Assembly (NCBI GenBank): GCA_902572775.1
Contig: CACGHF010000003.1
Coordinates: 1 to 50,074, forward strand
Reading direction: 5' to 3'
From: an uncultured Pelagibacteraceae bacterium
GTDB lineage: Bacteria > Pseudomonadota > Alphaproteobacteria > Pelagibacterales > Pelagibacteraceae
Length of the DNA stretch: 50,074 nt
Shown: one piece after another, positions 1-6,856 of the stretch
Layout of the letters: the number at the start of each line of letters is the position of its first letter
Position numbering within the stretch: position 1 is the first letter of the stretch
Notes under the pieces: model-generated
What the model saw: the letters and a program-made list of their open reading frames with translations, nothing else
Told to the model about the DNA's origin: nothing
Database searches by the model: none
Made by a program: the position numbers and the translations under genes

Positions 1-125
1 TTAGACAAAAAAAATTAATATTCAAGGTCTAAATAAAAAAAGGATATGCCTTGGTGGTGAAATAGTATCACGTCGGTTTGTGGATCCGAAGTCATAGGAG
101 CGTAACCTATCCAAGGTACCAAAAA
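1..125 (+). promoter_or_regulatory. hisS leader with competing pairings around the ribosome site
   Basis: The leader before hisS holds the tRNA-like element (48-121) plus an upstream segment. CAAGGT at 23-28 is an exact copy of the 3' acceptor strand at 112-117, so the strand GCCTTG at 48-53 could pair with either copy. The only Shine-Dalgarno-like bases before hisS, AAGG at 113-116 (9 nt from the ATG), lie inside the tRNA-like acceptor stem. TTAGAC (1-6) and GTCTAA (27-32) can also pair. The two folds are mutually exclusive, which suggests a translational switch; that is inference. No convincing promoter is visible inside the window. Confidence 0.5.
48..121 (+). ncRNA. tRNA-His-like element in the hisS leader
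   Basis: Folded by hand, 74 nt form a cloverleaf. The acceptor is GCCTTGG/CCAAGGT (first pair G-U), the D stem GTGA/TCAC, the anticodon stem TCGGT/TCCGA (last pair T-T), the anticodon loop TTGTGGA with anticodon GTG (His), and the T stem ATAGG/CCTAT, ending A73 plus CCA. It lacks an extra 5' G and carries A73, as known for tRNA-His in one large alphaproteobacterial group with a divergent HisRS. The D loop (AATAGTA) has no GG and the T loop (AGCGTAA) no TTC, so a normal elbow cannot form. It ends 4 nt before the hisS ATG. I read it as a mimic for HisRS autoregulation; a very divergent real tRNA-His gene is the alternative. Confidence 0.7.
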
Positions 126-1520
126 ATGAAACAAGAAAAAAAATTAGTTCCTGGATTACCCTCAGGATTTGAAGATCGTTGGGATAAAAAACTTCTTCTC
201 AAAAAAAAGCTTTTAAAAGCTATTGAGAATAATTTTATTAAATTTGGAGCTGAGGCTTTAGAAACCCCTTCGTTTGAGATAAGTTCAAATATAGGATCTT
301 TTTTGGCAGAAGATGATGCTAATCCTATGTCTGATGTATTCTCGTTTCAGGATGGAGAAAAAAGCATTACTCTTAGGTATGATCTTTCAAGCCCACTAGC
401 TAGATTTGTTGCACAAAATAATCAAGAGCTTCCATCAATCTTTAAAAGGTATGCTATTCAAAATGTCTTTAGAAATGAAAAGGCTGGTAATGGAAGATAC
501 AGAGAATTTATGCAAGCGGATTTTGATATCGTGGGAAATGTTAATCCTGCGCAAGCAAATGCGGAGCTTTGCAATTTAATATCAAGTACTTTGTTAGATT
601 GTGGTCTAAAAAAAGATCAATTTACAATCAACATTAGTAACAGAAAAATAGCTCAAGGATTAATTGACGATTTAAAAATATCAGAAGAAAAGCAAGCAAA
701 AGTAATTAGGGCAATTGATAAATTAGATAAACCAGGTTTTGGTTTAAAAGGTGTTGAAGATCTGCTTAAAAAAGAAAGAAAAGATATAAGTGGTGCAATC
801 ACTAAGGGTGCAGATTTAAACGATGAACAAGCGTCTGAAATACTTAATTTTCTAAAAATTAAAGATTTAAAAGAATTAAAAGAAACATTAAAAAATCCAT
901 TGTCTCAAGAAGGTATAAAGGAATTAGAACAAGTATTTGAAGTATTGGGTTACAGTTCAAATTTAAATCAGGTCAAAACAAATTTTACAATTGTTAGGGG
1001 ATTGGCTTATTATTCAGATTTCATTGTTGAAACAAATCTAAATTTTAAAGTTACAAACAACAAAGGTAAAGAGGTTGATATAGGCAGCATTTGTTCTGGA
1101 GGAGCCTATGCAAAATTAATCTCGAGATTTAAAGGTGTGGATATTCCAGGTACTGGAATTAGTTTTGGAGTTGATCGATTGTTATTTGCTTTGATGCAAT
1201 TAGATCAAATAAAAGTAGATAGTCAAAAACCAGTTTTAGTTTGTGTTATGGATGAAAAATATATTAAAAATTACTATGAAATTTTAGATCTATTAAGAAA
1301 TAATAATATCAATGCTGAAATTTTTTTAGATACAAAGAAAAATTTAGGCAAACAACTAACCTTAGCAAATAAACGTGAGTTGGATGTTGCAATAATATGT
1401 GGTGAAAATGAATTTAATGAAAATACAGTCACTATAAAAAGTCTCAAAGGTGTTAAGGGTGAAAACAATAAAACATTTCCAAAAGAAAATTTAATCGATG
1501 AAGTCAAAAAACTTATCTGA
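126..1520 (+). CDS. hisS: Histidyl-tRNA synthetase
   Basis: Class II synthetase that charges tRNA-His in the cytoplasm. Visible motifs are LRYDLSSPLARF, the motif 2 region VFRNEKAGNGRYREFMQ, the histidine-binding segment VRGLAYYSDF, motif 3 GVDRLLFAL, and a C-terminal anticodon-binding domain. The usual GGRYD motif is replaced by SGGAY, which fits the divergent alphaproteobacterial HisRS type known to use an A73 tRNA-His. The track start at 78 is a TTG inside the tRNA-like element; the ATG at 126 begins the normal MKQEKK..GLPSGF N-terminus, giving 464 residues. hisZ overlaps its end by 23 nt. The leader suggests translational control by its own product. Confidence 0.95.
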   Translation: MKQEKKLVPGLPSGFEDRWDKKLLLKKKLLKAIENNFIKFGAEALETPSFEISSNIGSFLAEDDANPMSDVFSFQDGEKSITLRYDLSSPLARFVAQNNQELPSIFKRYAIQNVFRNEKAGNGRYREFMQADFDIVGNVNPAQANAELCNLISSTLLDCGLKKDQFTINISNRKIAQGLIDDLKISEEKQAKVIRAIDKLDKPGFGLKGVEDLLKKERKDISGAITKGADLNDEQASEILNFLKIKDLKELKETLKNPLSQEGIKELEQVFEVLGYSSNLNQVKTNFTIVRGLAYYSDFIVETNLNFKVTNNKGKEVDIGSICSGGAYAKLISRFKGVDIPGTGISFGVDRLLFALMQLDQIKVDSQKPVLVCVMDEKYIKNYYEILDLLRNNNINAEIFLDTKKNLGKQLTLANKRELDVAIICGENEFNENTVTIKSLKGVKGENNKTFPKENLIDEVKKLI

Positions 1521-2544
1521 AAACATCCTTAGATCAGTAAAATCTAAGGGTTTTAAATATATTGATTTACCTTCAGTAATTGAAGCTGATCATATTGTGC
1601 AAAGATCAGGTGAAAACTTTAGAAAATTTATATTCGCATTTATTGATCAAAACGGTAGCGAGCTTTGTTTAAGGCCTGATTTAACCATCGTTTCTTGTCT
1701 TAGATATTTAGAAAATAACTTGAGAGGAAAGGAGAAGATTTTTTATAGTGGTCAAGCATATCGAAAATCGCAAAACAAAAAAAATTCTATTATTAGAAAC
1801 CAAGTTGGATTTGAAATCTTAGGGTCAAAAGATGAAAAAAATGATGATAAAGAAATAATTAATACATCTTTAAAAGCTTTAAAAAATTTAAAATATACTT
1901 CAGGTACATTAACAATCGGTAATGTTGAGATTTTTAGATTATTGATTTCAAAATTAGAAATCCCTTCTCGATGGAGATTAAGATTATTAAGACATTTTTG
2001 GCGAGATGAATATTTCAATGACTTATTAAGTCGATTAGAGACAAATGCAGATATTGACCCGACAGAAATAGCTGTGGATAAGAAAAGGTATTTAAATTTA
2101 TTAAAGAAAGATCCATCCACAATGATTGCCGGAAGATCTATTGGAGAAATTTTAAAAAGATTTGATACCAAAATGAAAGATCCTAGAAGGGCAAGCAAAG
2201 GTAAGAAAGTTTCAGCAATTATAAGATCATTTTTGAAAATTAAATGTCCAATCAATAATGCTGCAAAAGAATTAAATAAATTTTTTAAAAAAAATAAAAT
2301 TAATCTTGTTGTAGATCAAAAATATTTTCCAATTTCTTCAAATAAAGTGTCAAAATTAAATGTGATGTTTTCAACATCTTTTGGACGCCAGCTTGAATAC
2401 TATTCAGGGATGGTATTTAAAATTGATATCAAATCTAATTCTAAAATTATTAATTGTTGTGCTGGTGGTCGTTATGATGGATTAATTTCTGATCTCGGTT
2501 CTAAAAAACAAGTTCCAGCAGTTGGGGCTGCATTTAATTTATGA
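1498..2544 (+). CDS. hisZ: ATP phosphoribosyltransferase regulatory subunit HisZ
   Basis: HisZ is a catalytically inactive HisRS paralogue that partners short-form HisG and is needed for activity and histidine feedback on the first step of histidine synthesis. The sequence shows a HisRS-like core (LCLRPDLTI, YSGQAYRK, GGRYDGLISDLG) but no anticodon-binding domain; 348 residues is in the family range. It starts within the last codons of hisS and overlaps hisG by 4 nt (ATGA), so the three genes are translationally coupled. Next to short HisG the assignment is secure. Confidence 0.93.
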   Translation: MKSKNLSENILRSVKSKGFKYIDLPSVIEADHIVQRSGENFRKFIFAFIDQNGSELCLRPDLTIVSCLRYLENNLRGKEKIFYSGQAYRKSQNKKNSIIRNQVGFEILGSKDEKNDDKEIINTSLKALKNLKYTSGTLTIGNVEIFRLLISKLEIPSRWRLRLLRHFWRDEYFNDLLSRLETNADIDPTEIAVDKKRYLNLLKKDPSTMIAGRSIGEILKRFDTKMKDPRRASKGKKVSAIIRSFLKIKCPINNAAKELNKFFKKNKINLVVDQKYFPISSNKVSKLNVMFSTSFGRQLEYYSGMVFKIDIKSNSKIINCCAGGRYDGLISDLGSKKQVPAVGAAFNL

Positions 2545-3233
2545 AAGACCTAATTAAAATTGGAATTCCAAGTAAAGGTAGACTTCGAAAAGATGTGTTA
2601 AACATTTTTAAAAAAAATAAATTAAAATTAATCTCAAGTAGAGGAGATCGTGATCTAATTGGATCTATTAAAGGAAAGCAAAATATTGAAATTATTTATT
2701 TACACGCACGTGAAATAATAGAGCAACTAGCAGGCAAATCACTCGACCTAGGTTTTTCAGGATTAGATTTGTTAAAAGAAAGTGAAATTAATATTCAAAA
2801 TAACATTAAAATTTTTAAAAAATATCCTTATGGGCAAGCAACACTTGTTGTGGCTATCCCAACAGATTTTATAGATATATTCAGCATGGCAGACCTTGAA
2901 GAAGTAGCCTTTGAGTTTAAAGATAAAAAGAAAAAGCGATTAAGAGTTGCAACTAAATATCCAAATTTAACACGTGAATTTTTTTATAGCAAAGGAGTTA
3001 CTCAGTTTTCTATTGTTAAATCAATTGGCAGTACTGAGATAGCACCATATACAGGCAGTTCTGAGGTTATAACAGATATTACTAGTACAGGTTCAACCCT
3101 TGCAGCTAATAATTTGAGAATTATTAATGATGGATATATTTTAAAATCTGAACTTTGTATGATGGTTGCAAAATCATCTCTTCAGAATAAAAAATTGCAA
3201 AAATTAGCTAAATTACTTTCGACCAAATATTAA
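2541..3233 (+). CDS. hisG: ATP phosphoribosyltransferase, short form
   Basis: HisG joins ATP and PRPP to form phosphoribosyl-ATP, the committed step of histidine synthesis. At 230 residues it is the short form that needs HisZ. Visible signatures are the N-terminal IGIPSKGRL, the middle YPNLTREFF, and the PRPP-binding loop with DITSTGSTLAANNL. It lacks the C-terminal ACT-like regulatory domain of long HisG. It overlaps hisZ by 4 nt and is the last gene of the operon; its 3' end overlaps a small minus-strand ORF by 21 nt. Confidence 0.95.
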   Translation: MKDLIKIGIPSKGRLRKDVLNIFKKNKLKLISSRGDRDLIGSIKGKQNIEIIYLHAREIIEQLAGKSLDLGFSGLDLLKESEINIQNNIKIFKKYPYGQATLVVAIPTDFIDIFSMADLEEVAFEFKDKKKKRLRVATKYPNLTREFFYSKGVTQFSIVKSIGSTEIAPYTGSSEVITDITSTGSTLAANNLRIINDGYILKSELCMMVAKSSLQNKKLQKLAKLLSTKY

Positions 3234-3347
3234 ATCTTTCCAGTAAATAAGAATTATTTTTATAATATCTAGATTTCTAACCACTGCGTATATAGTCACT
3301 ATGGCCCCAATAATTAGAAGTATTTTAAGTAGAAAGAATATTTCCAT
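3213..3347 (-). CDS. Small membrane protein, 44 residues
   Basis: This ORF is below the track's length cut. It reads MEIFFLLKILLIIGAIVTIY and ends in LIFGRK, with one clear N-terminal membrane segment and a basic C-terminus. It lies 44 nt downstream of the 104-residue membrane ORF on the same strand and overlaps the end of hisG by 21 nt. I do not recognise a family. It could be the last gene of the minus-strand operon; the evidence is its intact frame, its hydrophobic pattern and its position. Confidence 0.5.
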   Translation of the reverse strand: MEIFFLLKILLIIGAIVTIYAVVRNLDIIKIILIYWKDLIFGRK

Positions 3348-3391
3348 AAATTAAGTTAATTTTATAATCATTATTAGATTTTTAAAATGAT

Positions 3392-3706
3392 TTATTTTTT
3401 TGTTTTTGTTTCTTCTTCAACTAATTCTTTATTATCAAAATACTCACTGATAACTTGATGAAATAGTATTAAACCCAACATTATAATTAAGAAAATTCCG
3501 CCTTTTATTAAATAAAAGTTTTCAAGAAATATACCAGAAGATAGAAATAACGGCCCACCAATTCCAAAAGACCAAACGAGGTTCATTGCAAAATTGGGTG
3601 TTTTCCCATCCTTACCAAAAATAAAAAAAATAAAGATTGCAAACAAAAGGATAGTTCCCTTCATTAATAAAATTATTGAGCTTAAAATAAATGGGGTTAC
3701 AGTCAT
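3392..3706 (-). CDS. Small multi-spanning membrane protein, unknown
   Basis: The 104 residues contain about three membrane segments (around residues 5-29, 41-60 and 67-86), a short charged linker FGKDGKTPNF, and a charged C-terminal tail EEETKTKK. I recognise no catalytic motif or family. Its ATG overlaps the stop of the upstream 58-residue ORF by 4 nt, which implies translational coupling and supports both as genes. It may belong to the operon that begins with the sigma-like gene at 9407. Confidence 0.7.
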   Translation of the reverse strand: MTVTPFILSSIILLMKGTILLFAIFIFFIFGKDGKTPNFAMNLVWSFGIGGPLFLSSGIFLENFYLIKGGIFLIIMLGLILFHQVISEYFDNKELVEEETKTKK

Positions 3707-3879
3707 TTATAGTTTTTAATTTGTTTTCTTTGTTTCATTATTACTATTAATAAAAATAAAAGGATTAAAGGATAGAGTAAGATAAATATGATAATATTAA
3801 TAAGTTCGTAACTAGTACCAGTGAGTTTAGCTAGCCAAACAAGAATATCAACACACAAGTAAAATATATAATCTACCAT
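3703..3879 (-). CDS. Small membrane protein, 58 residues
   Basis: This ORF is absent from the supplied track. It begins MVDYIFYLCVDILVWLAKLT and ends KQRKQIKNYK. An amphipathic N-terminus is followed by a strong membrane helix (about residues 26-48) and a basic tail. Its TGA overlaps the start of the 104-residue membrane ORF by 4 nt (ATGA), and it begins 37 nt after the alpha-CTD/sigma-4 gene on the same strand. Function unknown. Confidence 0.7.
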   Translation of the reverse strand: MVDYIFYLCVDILVWLAKLTGTSYELINIIIFILLYPLILLFLLIVIMKQRKQIKNYK

Positions 3880-3916
3880 ATACCTATATGTGTTTTTTTA
3901 CGGAATTTGTGCCAAA

Positions 3917-4753
3917 TTATTTTTTCCAACCATAATCAGTTACAAAATAATTTTTATTTAAATACTCATAAATATTTTCATAAAGTATTTTAATTATAAT
4001 TTTTGTTAGAATATCTTCATCAGTTCTTAACTCTAACATTCTTGGTAGTTTTTCTCTTGAATTTACTTTTTGAACAGCGCTTTGACGTATGGTGTTTTGA
4101 TCCTCAGAGTATTTATTAAAAATTTTTTCTTCATTTTTTTTTATAAAACTTAATAGATAATTTTTTTTAACAACTTTTATTTTTCTTAGTGCCTGAAATT
4201 CAAATTGTCTTACTCTTTCTCTAGTAACATCTAAAGCTGTACCTATTTCTTGTAGTGTTTTATTTTTCCAGAAACGGTCGTGTAATATTGAATATTCTTT
4301 ATCATTCAATAAATCTTTAATTTCACCTAATAAAGACTCAGTATCTACTTGTAATTCATCAATTTCTTTTTCTTTTAAAATTTTAATTTTTTCTTCTAAG
4401 TTTTCAGGAGGCCAATTTTCAATATATGTGTTAAAATTAAGTTTATAAAAATCTAATAATTCTCTTAGCTCTGTTAATGATTTTACTCCAAAATTTTGAG
4501 ATTTAAGTAAGTATTGCTCCGATAATTGAATTAAATCACCAATATTTTTAACATTTTCATTTTTAAGACAATTAAAAGTTCTAACGCTGAGATTTAGAGA
4601 TTCTATTGGTTTTATTAAGACTTCTAAATTTTCATTAAGATAACTTTCGACAGAGCTATTTTTTTTTATATTTTTGTATTTTTCTAATTCTTTTCGTAAA
4701 TATTCATTTTCATTTTTTAATTTTTCGATTTTATAATCTTTATCGTTGTTCAT
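3917..4753 (-). CDS. RNA polymerase alpha-CTD fused to sigma-70 region 4
   Basis: The 278 residues fall in four parts: a charged coiled coil (1-32), an RNA polymerase alpha C-terminal domain (about 45-105), a sigma-70 region 4 helix-turn-helix (about 145-195), and an unassigned C-terminus. The alpha-CTD keeps residues equivalent to the DNA-contacting Arg, Asn, Gly, Lys and Ser of E. coli RpoA (VRTFNCLK and GVKSLTEL). The sigma part keeps the -35 recognition helix DVTRERVRQFEFQALRKIK. No sigma region 2 is present, so it should not melt a promoter by itself. It could bind UP-element and -35 DNA as a regulator, or compete with sigma. It follows the DruA-like gene by 3 nt. Domain calls are strong; function is inference. 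Confidence 0.85.
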   Translation of the reverse strand: MNNDKDYKIEKLKNENEYLRKELEKYKNIKKNSSVESYLNENLEVLIKPIESLNLSVRTFNCLKNENVKNIGDLIQLSEQYLLKSQNFGVKSLTELRELLDFYKLNFNTYIENWPPENLEEKIKILKEKEIDELQVDTESLLGEIKDLLNDKEYSILHDRFWKNKTLQEIGTALDVTRERVRQFEFQALRKIKVVKKNYLLSFIKKNEEKIFNKYSEDQNTIRQSAVQKVNSREKLPRMLELRTDEDILTKIIIKILYENIYEYLNKNYFVTDYGWKK

Positions 4754-4756
4754 TGG

Positions 4757-6856
4757 TTATTTAGATTTTTTAATACTTACAACGTTATCTTCTGTTTCAA
4801 AGTATAATTGATCATGAATATATTTTGGCCCAAGATTTGCTAGTTTTTCCAATGTTTCATCTCTATTAATTCGCTTTATTAACCATCTTTTTAACCACGC
4901 TGATGTAATGTTTTCTGCTTTTGAGGATGTGATATTGGAAAAATTCTTTTTTTGATCAATAATTTTTTTCAAAATATTTTTCTCATGAAAAAAAATATAG
5001 TTTTTTCTTTGCATAGAATGTGCAAAAAAAGTATCAAGCTGAATATTTGATTTAGAATTATCAAGCAAGCAATCTATTCCAACTCTTGCTTTTCTTAGTT
5101 TTGGAGAAGTTCCCTCACCAAATTTATGATTTACCTCAACATATTTAAGTTTTTTAAGAGTTAAAATACCAAGTAATTTTGAGGTCTCATTACTAAAATG
5201 GTAAACACCTTGGCCTTTAGTTTTTTGTGATTGTTTGTTTTTTTTTGCTTCACTCCAAATCACATCTGTTTCAAGTTCCGGATAATCTTTTTTTAAAAAT
5301 TTTATTTTATTATACTGTGAAGATGCAACTCCATACAGACTTGTAGTTGTTAAGCACATTAAATTAGCATCTCTGTAAACAGCTTTACCTTTACTGCTAG
5401 ATGCAATTATTGAGGGGAACTTATATTTTTTTCCATTATATCTAGACTTGAACAAGGTTCTAACCTCAGTACTTCCCATCAGAGCAGCTATAAGTTTTCC
5501 TCCTATCAATTCATTATAAGGAGCTACAGCACCACATACACCAAGATCCATTATATTTTCAGCGAGGGCTTTAGTTTTTATTTCTCTTAAGGCAGCTGAA
5601 ATTAGTTCATTACCTTTTTTATTAGATGGGTGAATCAGGGTAGCATATCCTCTTGCTGGATCTTTCTGGATTTTAACCTCATTAAAAGCTTTTCTTATTT
5701 CTAAAAATTTTGAAAGTTTGATCGCTCTCTTTTTTTTAAAAACTGCTTCTTCCGACTCTTTCATCCAATCTTCAGGCTCAAAACTAGAAATTTTTGGTGG
5801 TTTTTTCTTTTCATTTTTTAAGTCACTTTTACGTCTGTTAAACTCGTCTTCATAAATTTGTTTAAGTTTTTTAATTACATCTTCGTTAGGCTCTTTAACT
5901 AATTTAGAATTTAAAAAATCAAAATCATCACTTCTAATATTATCGATTTGTTCATTTAAACAATCGACCATAGCTTTTACTAAAAAATCTATTTCAATTT
6001 CTTTTGAATAAATTTTCTTTCTTATAGTTGCTTCATCCGTCCATCCAATAGCATCTTCTCTTGCTTCATCTGCAAGAGCAGCACTTCTGAGCATAGCAAT
6101 TCCCATAATTGGTTTATTAGGCCTTGCAGCATTTCTAATTAAAATTGGAAAACTTTTTCCAGGAACAGATTTATATTCATTAGACCATGTAAGCCTGAAA
6201 TATTTCCATATATCTCCTAATCTAAGGCCAGTATATGGACAATTATTTTGCTCCTCTCTAAATAGTGGATCTTCAGGATAACAAATAACTATTTCAGGAT
6301 TAATGATTTTTTTAAGTAGTGAGATTTTTTTTTCCTCATCTAGTTGAGAAATGTCCTTAAAAATTTCAGCTAGTTCTTTACCATTATCAATTAGATCTAA
6401 TATTGATTTTTCCTCATTCCCAATTTTCCTAGGTTTCTCCATTCGTTGAATAAATCTTTGTATTTCAACACTTTTCATGTGCTTGTCCCTATTAATTTTT
6501 TGGACACGCCTCATTTTTTCTTTAGTTTCTTCTAAATTATTCCCAGTAAAGGCAGTTGAATAATCTGGCTTTGAAATTAAAAACCCTTCAAGACCTAAGC
6601 CTACATGCCAACCACCAGCAAGTAGATCAGCTAATAAAGAGCAACACGCTTGAAAAGAAATATTCTCTTTATTAAATTTCATGAAAAACGACTCATGTTC
6701 ATCTAAAGATATTTTATTAAAAATAGTAATCTGACTCTCAAGATCTTTGATTAAATCTTGAGAGTTATTATTATCTACGAATATCTTTCTTATTAACCTT
6801 AAACTGTGAGGGCTTAAGTTTGGAACAAAAGTGCTATACTTTTCTGTTTTCACCAC
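4757..6856 (-). CDS. DruA/DUF4338-like protein
   Basis: A 699-residue protein that resembles, by motif recall, the DUF4338 family of Druantia DruA anti-phage proteins. The supporting segments are ILIRNAARPNKPIMGIAML and EDAIGW (about 235-271), APYNELIGGKLIAALMGS (about 445-462), and TTTSLYGVASSQYNKIKF (about 503-520). The middle (about 320-400) is lysine-rich and probably a linker. No helicase such as DruE is nearby, so this is not a standard Druantia locus. The start is GTG at 6856, overlapping the ATPase stop by one base; a second GTG follows at once. The next gene starts 3 nt after its stop. Family call moderate, function unknown. Confidence 0.6.
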   Translation of the reverse strand: MVKTEKYSTFVPNLSPHSLRLIRKIFVDNNNSQDLIKDLESQITIFNKISLDEHESFFMKFNKENISFQACCSLLADLLAGGWHVGLGLEGFLISKPDYSTAFTGNNLEETKEKMRRVQKINRDKHMKSVEIQRFIQRMEKPRKIGNEEKSILDLIDNGKELAEIFKDISQLDEEKKISLLKKIINPEIVICYPEDPLFREEQNNCPYTGLRLGDIWKYFRLTWSNEYKSVPGKSFPILIRNAARPNKPIMGIAMLRSAALADEAREDAIGWTDEATIRKKIYSKEIEIDFLVKAMVDCLNEQIDNIRSDDFDFLNSKLVKEPNEDVIKKLKQIYEDEFNRRKSDLKNEKKKPPKISSFEPEDWMKESEEAVFKKKRAIKLSKFLEIRKAFNEVKIQKDPARGYATLIHPSNKKGNELISAALREIKTKALAENIMDLGVCGAVAPYNELIGGKLIAALMGSTEVRTLFKSRYNGKKYKFPSIIASSSKGKAVYRDANLMCLTTTSLYGVASSQYNKIKFLKKDYPELETDVIWSEAKKNKQSQKTKGQGVYHFSNETSKLLGILTLKKLKYVEVNHKFGEGTSPKLRKARVGIDCLLDNSKSNIQLDTFFAHSMQRKNYIFFHEKNILKKIIDQKKNFSNITSSKAENITSAWLKRWLIKRINRDETLEKLANLGPKYIHDQLYFETEDNVVSIKKSK

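Noticed and set aside
78-125. Longer hisS start at TTG 78
   Set aside because: It lies inside the tRNA-like anticodon loop and adds residues with no match to HisRS; the ATG at 126 gives the normal N-terminus.
1752-2255. Minus-strand ORF of 167 codons across hisZ, and similar track lines
   Set aside because: They are shadows of clear plus-strand genes and lack any family pattern.
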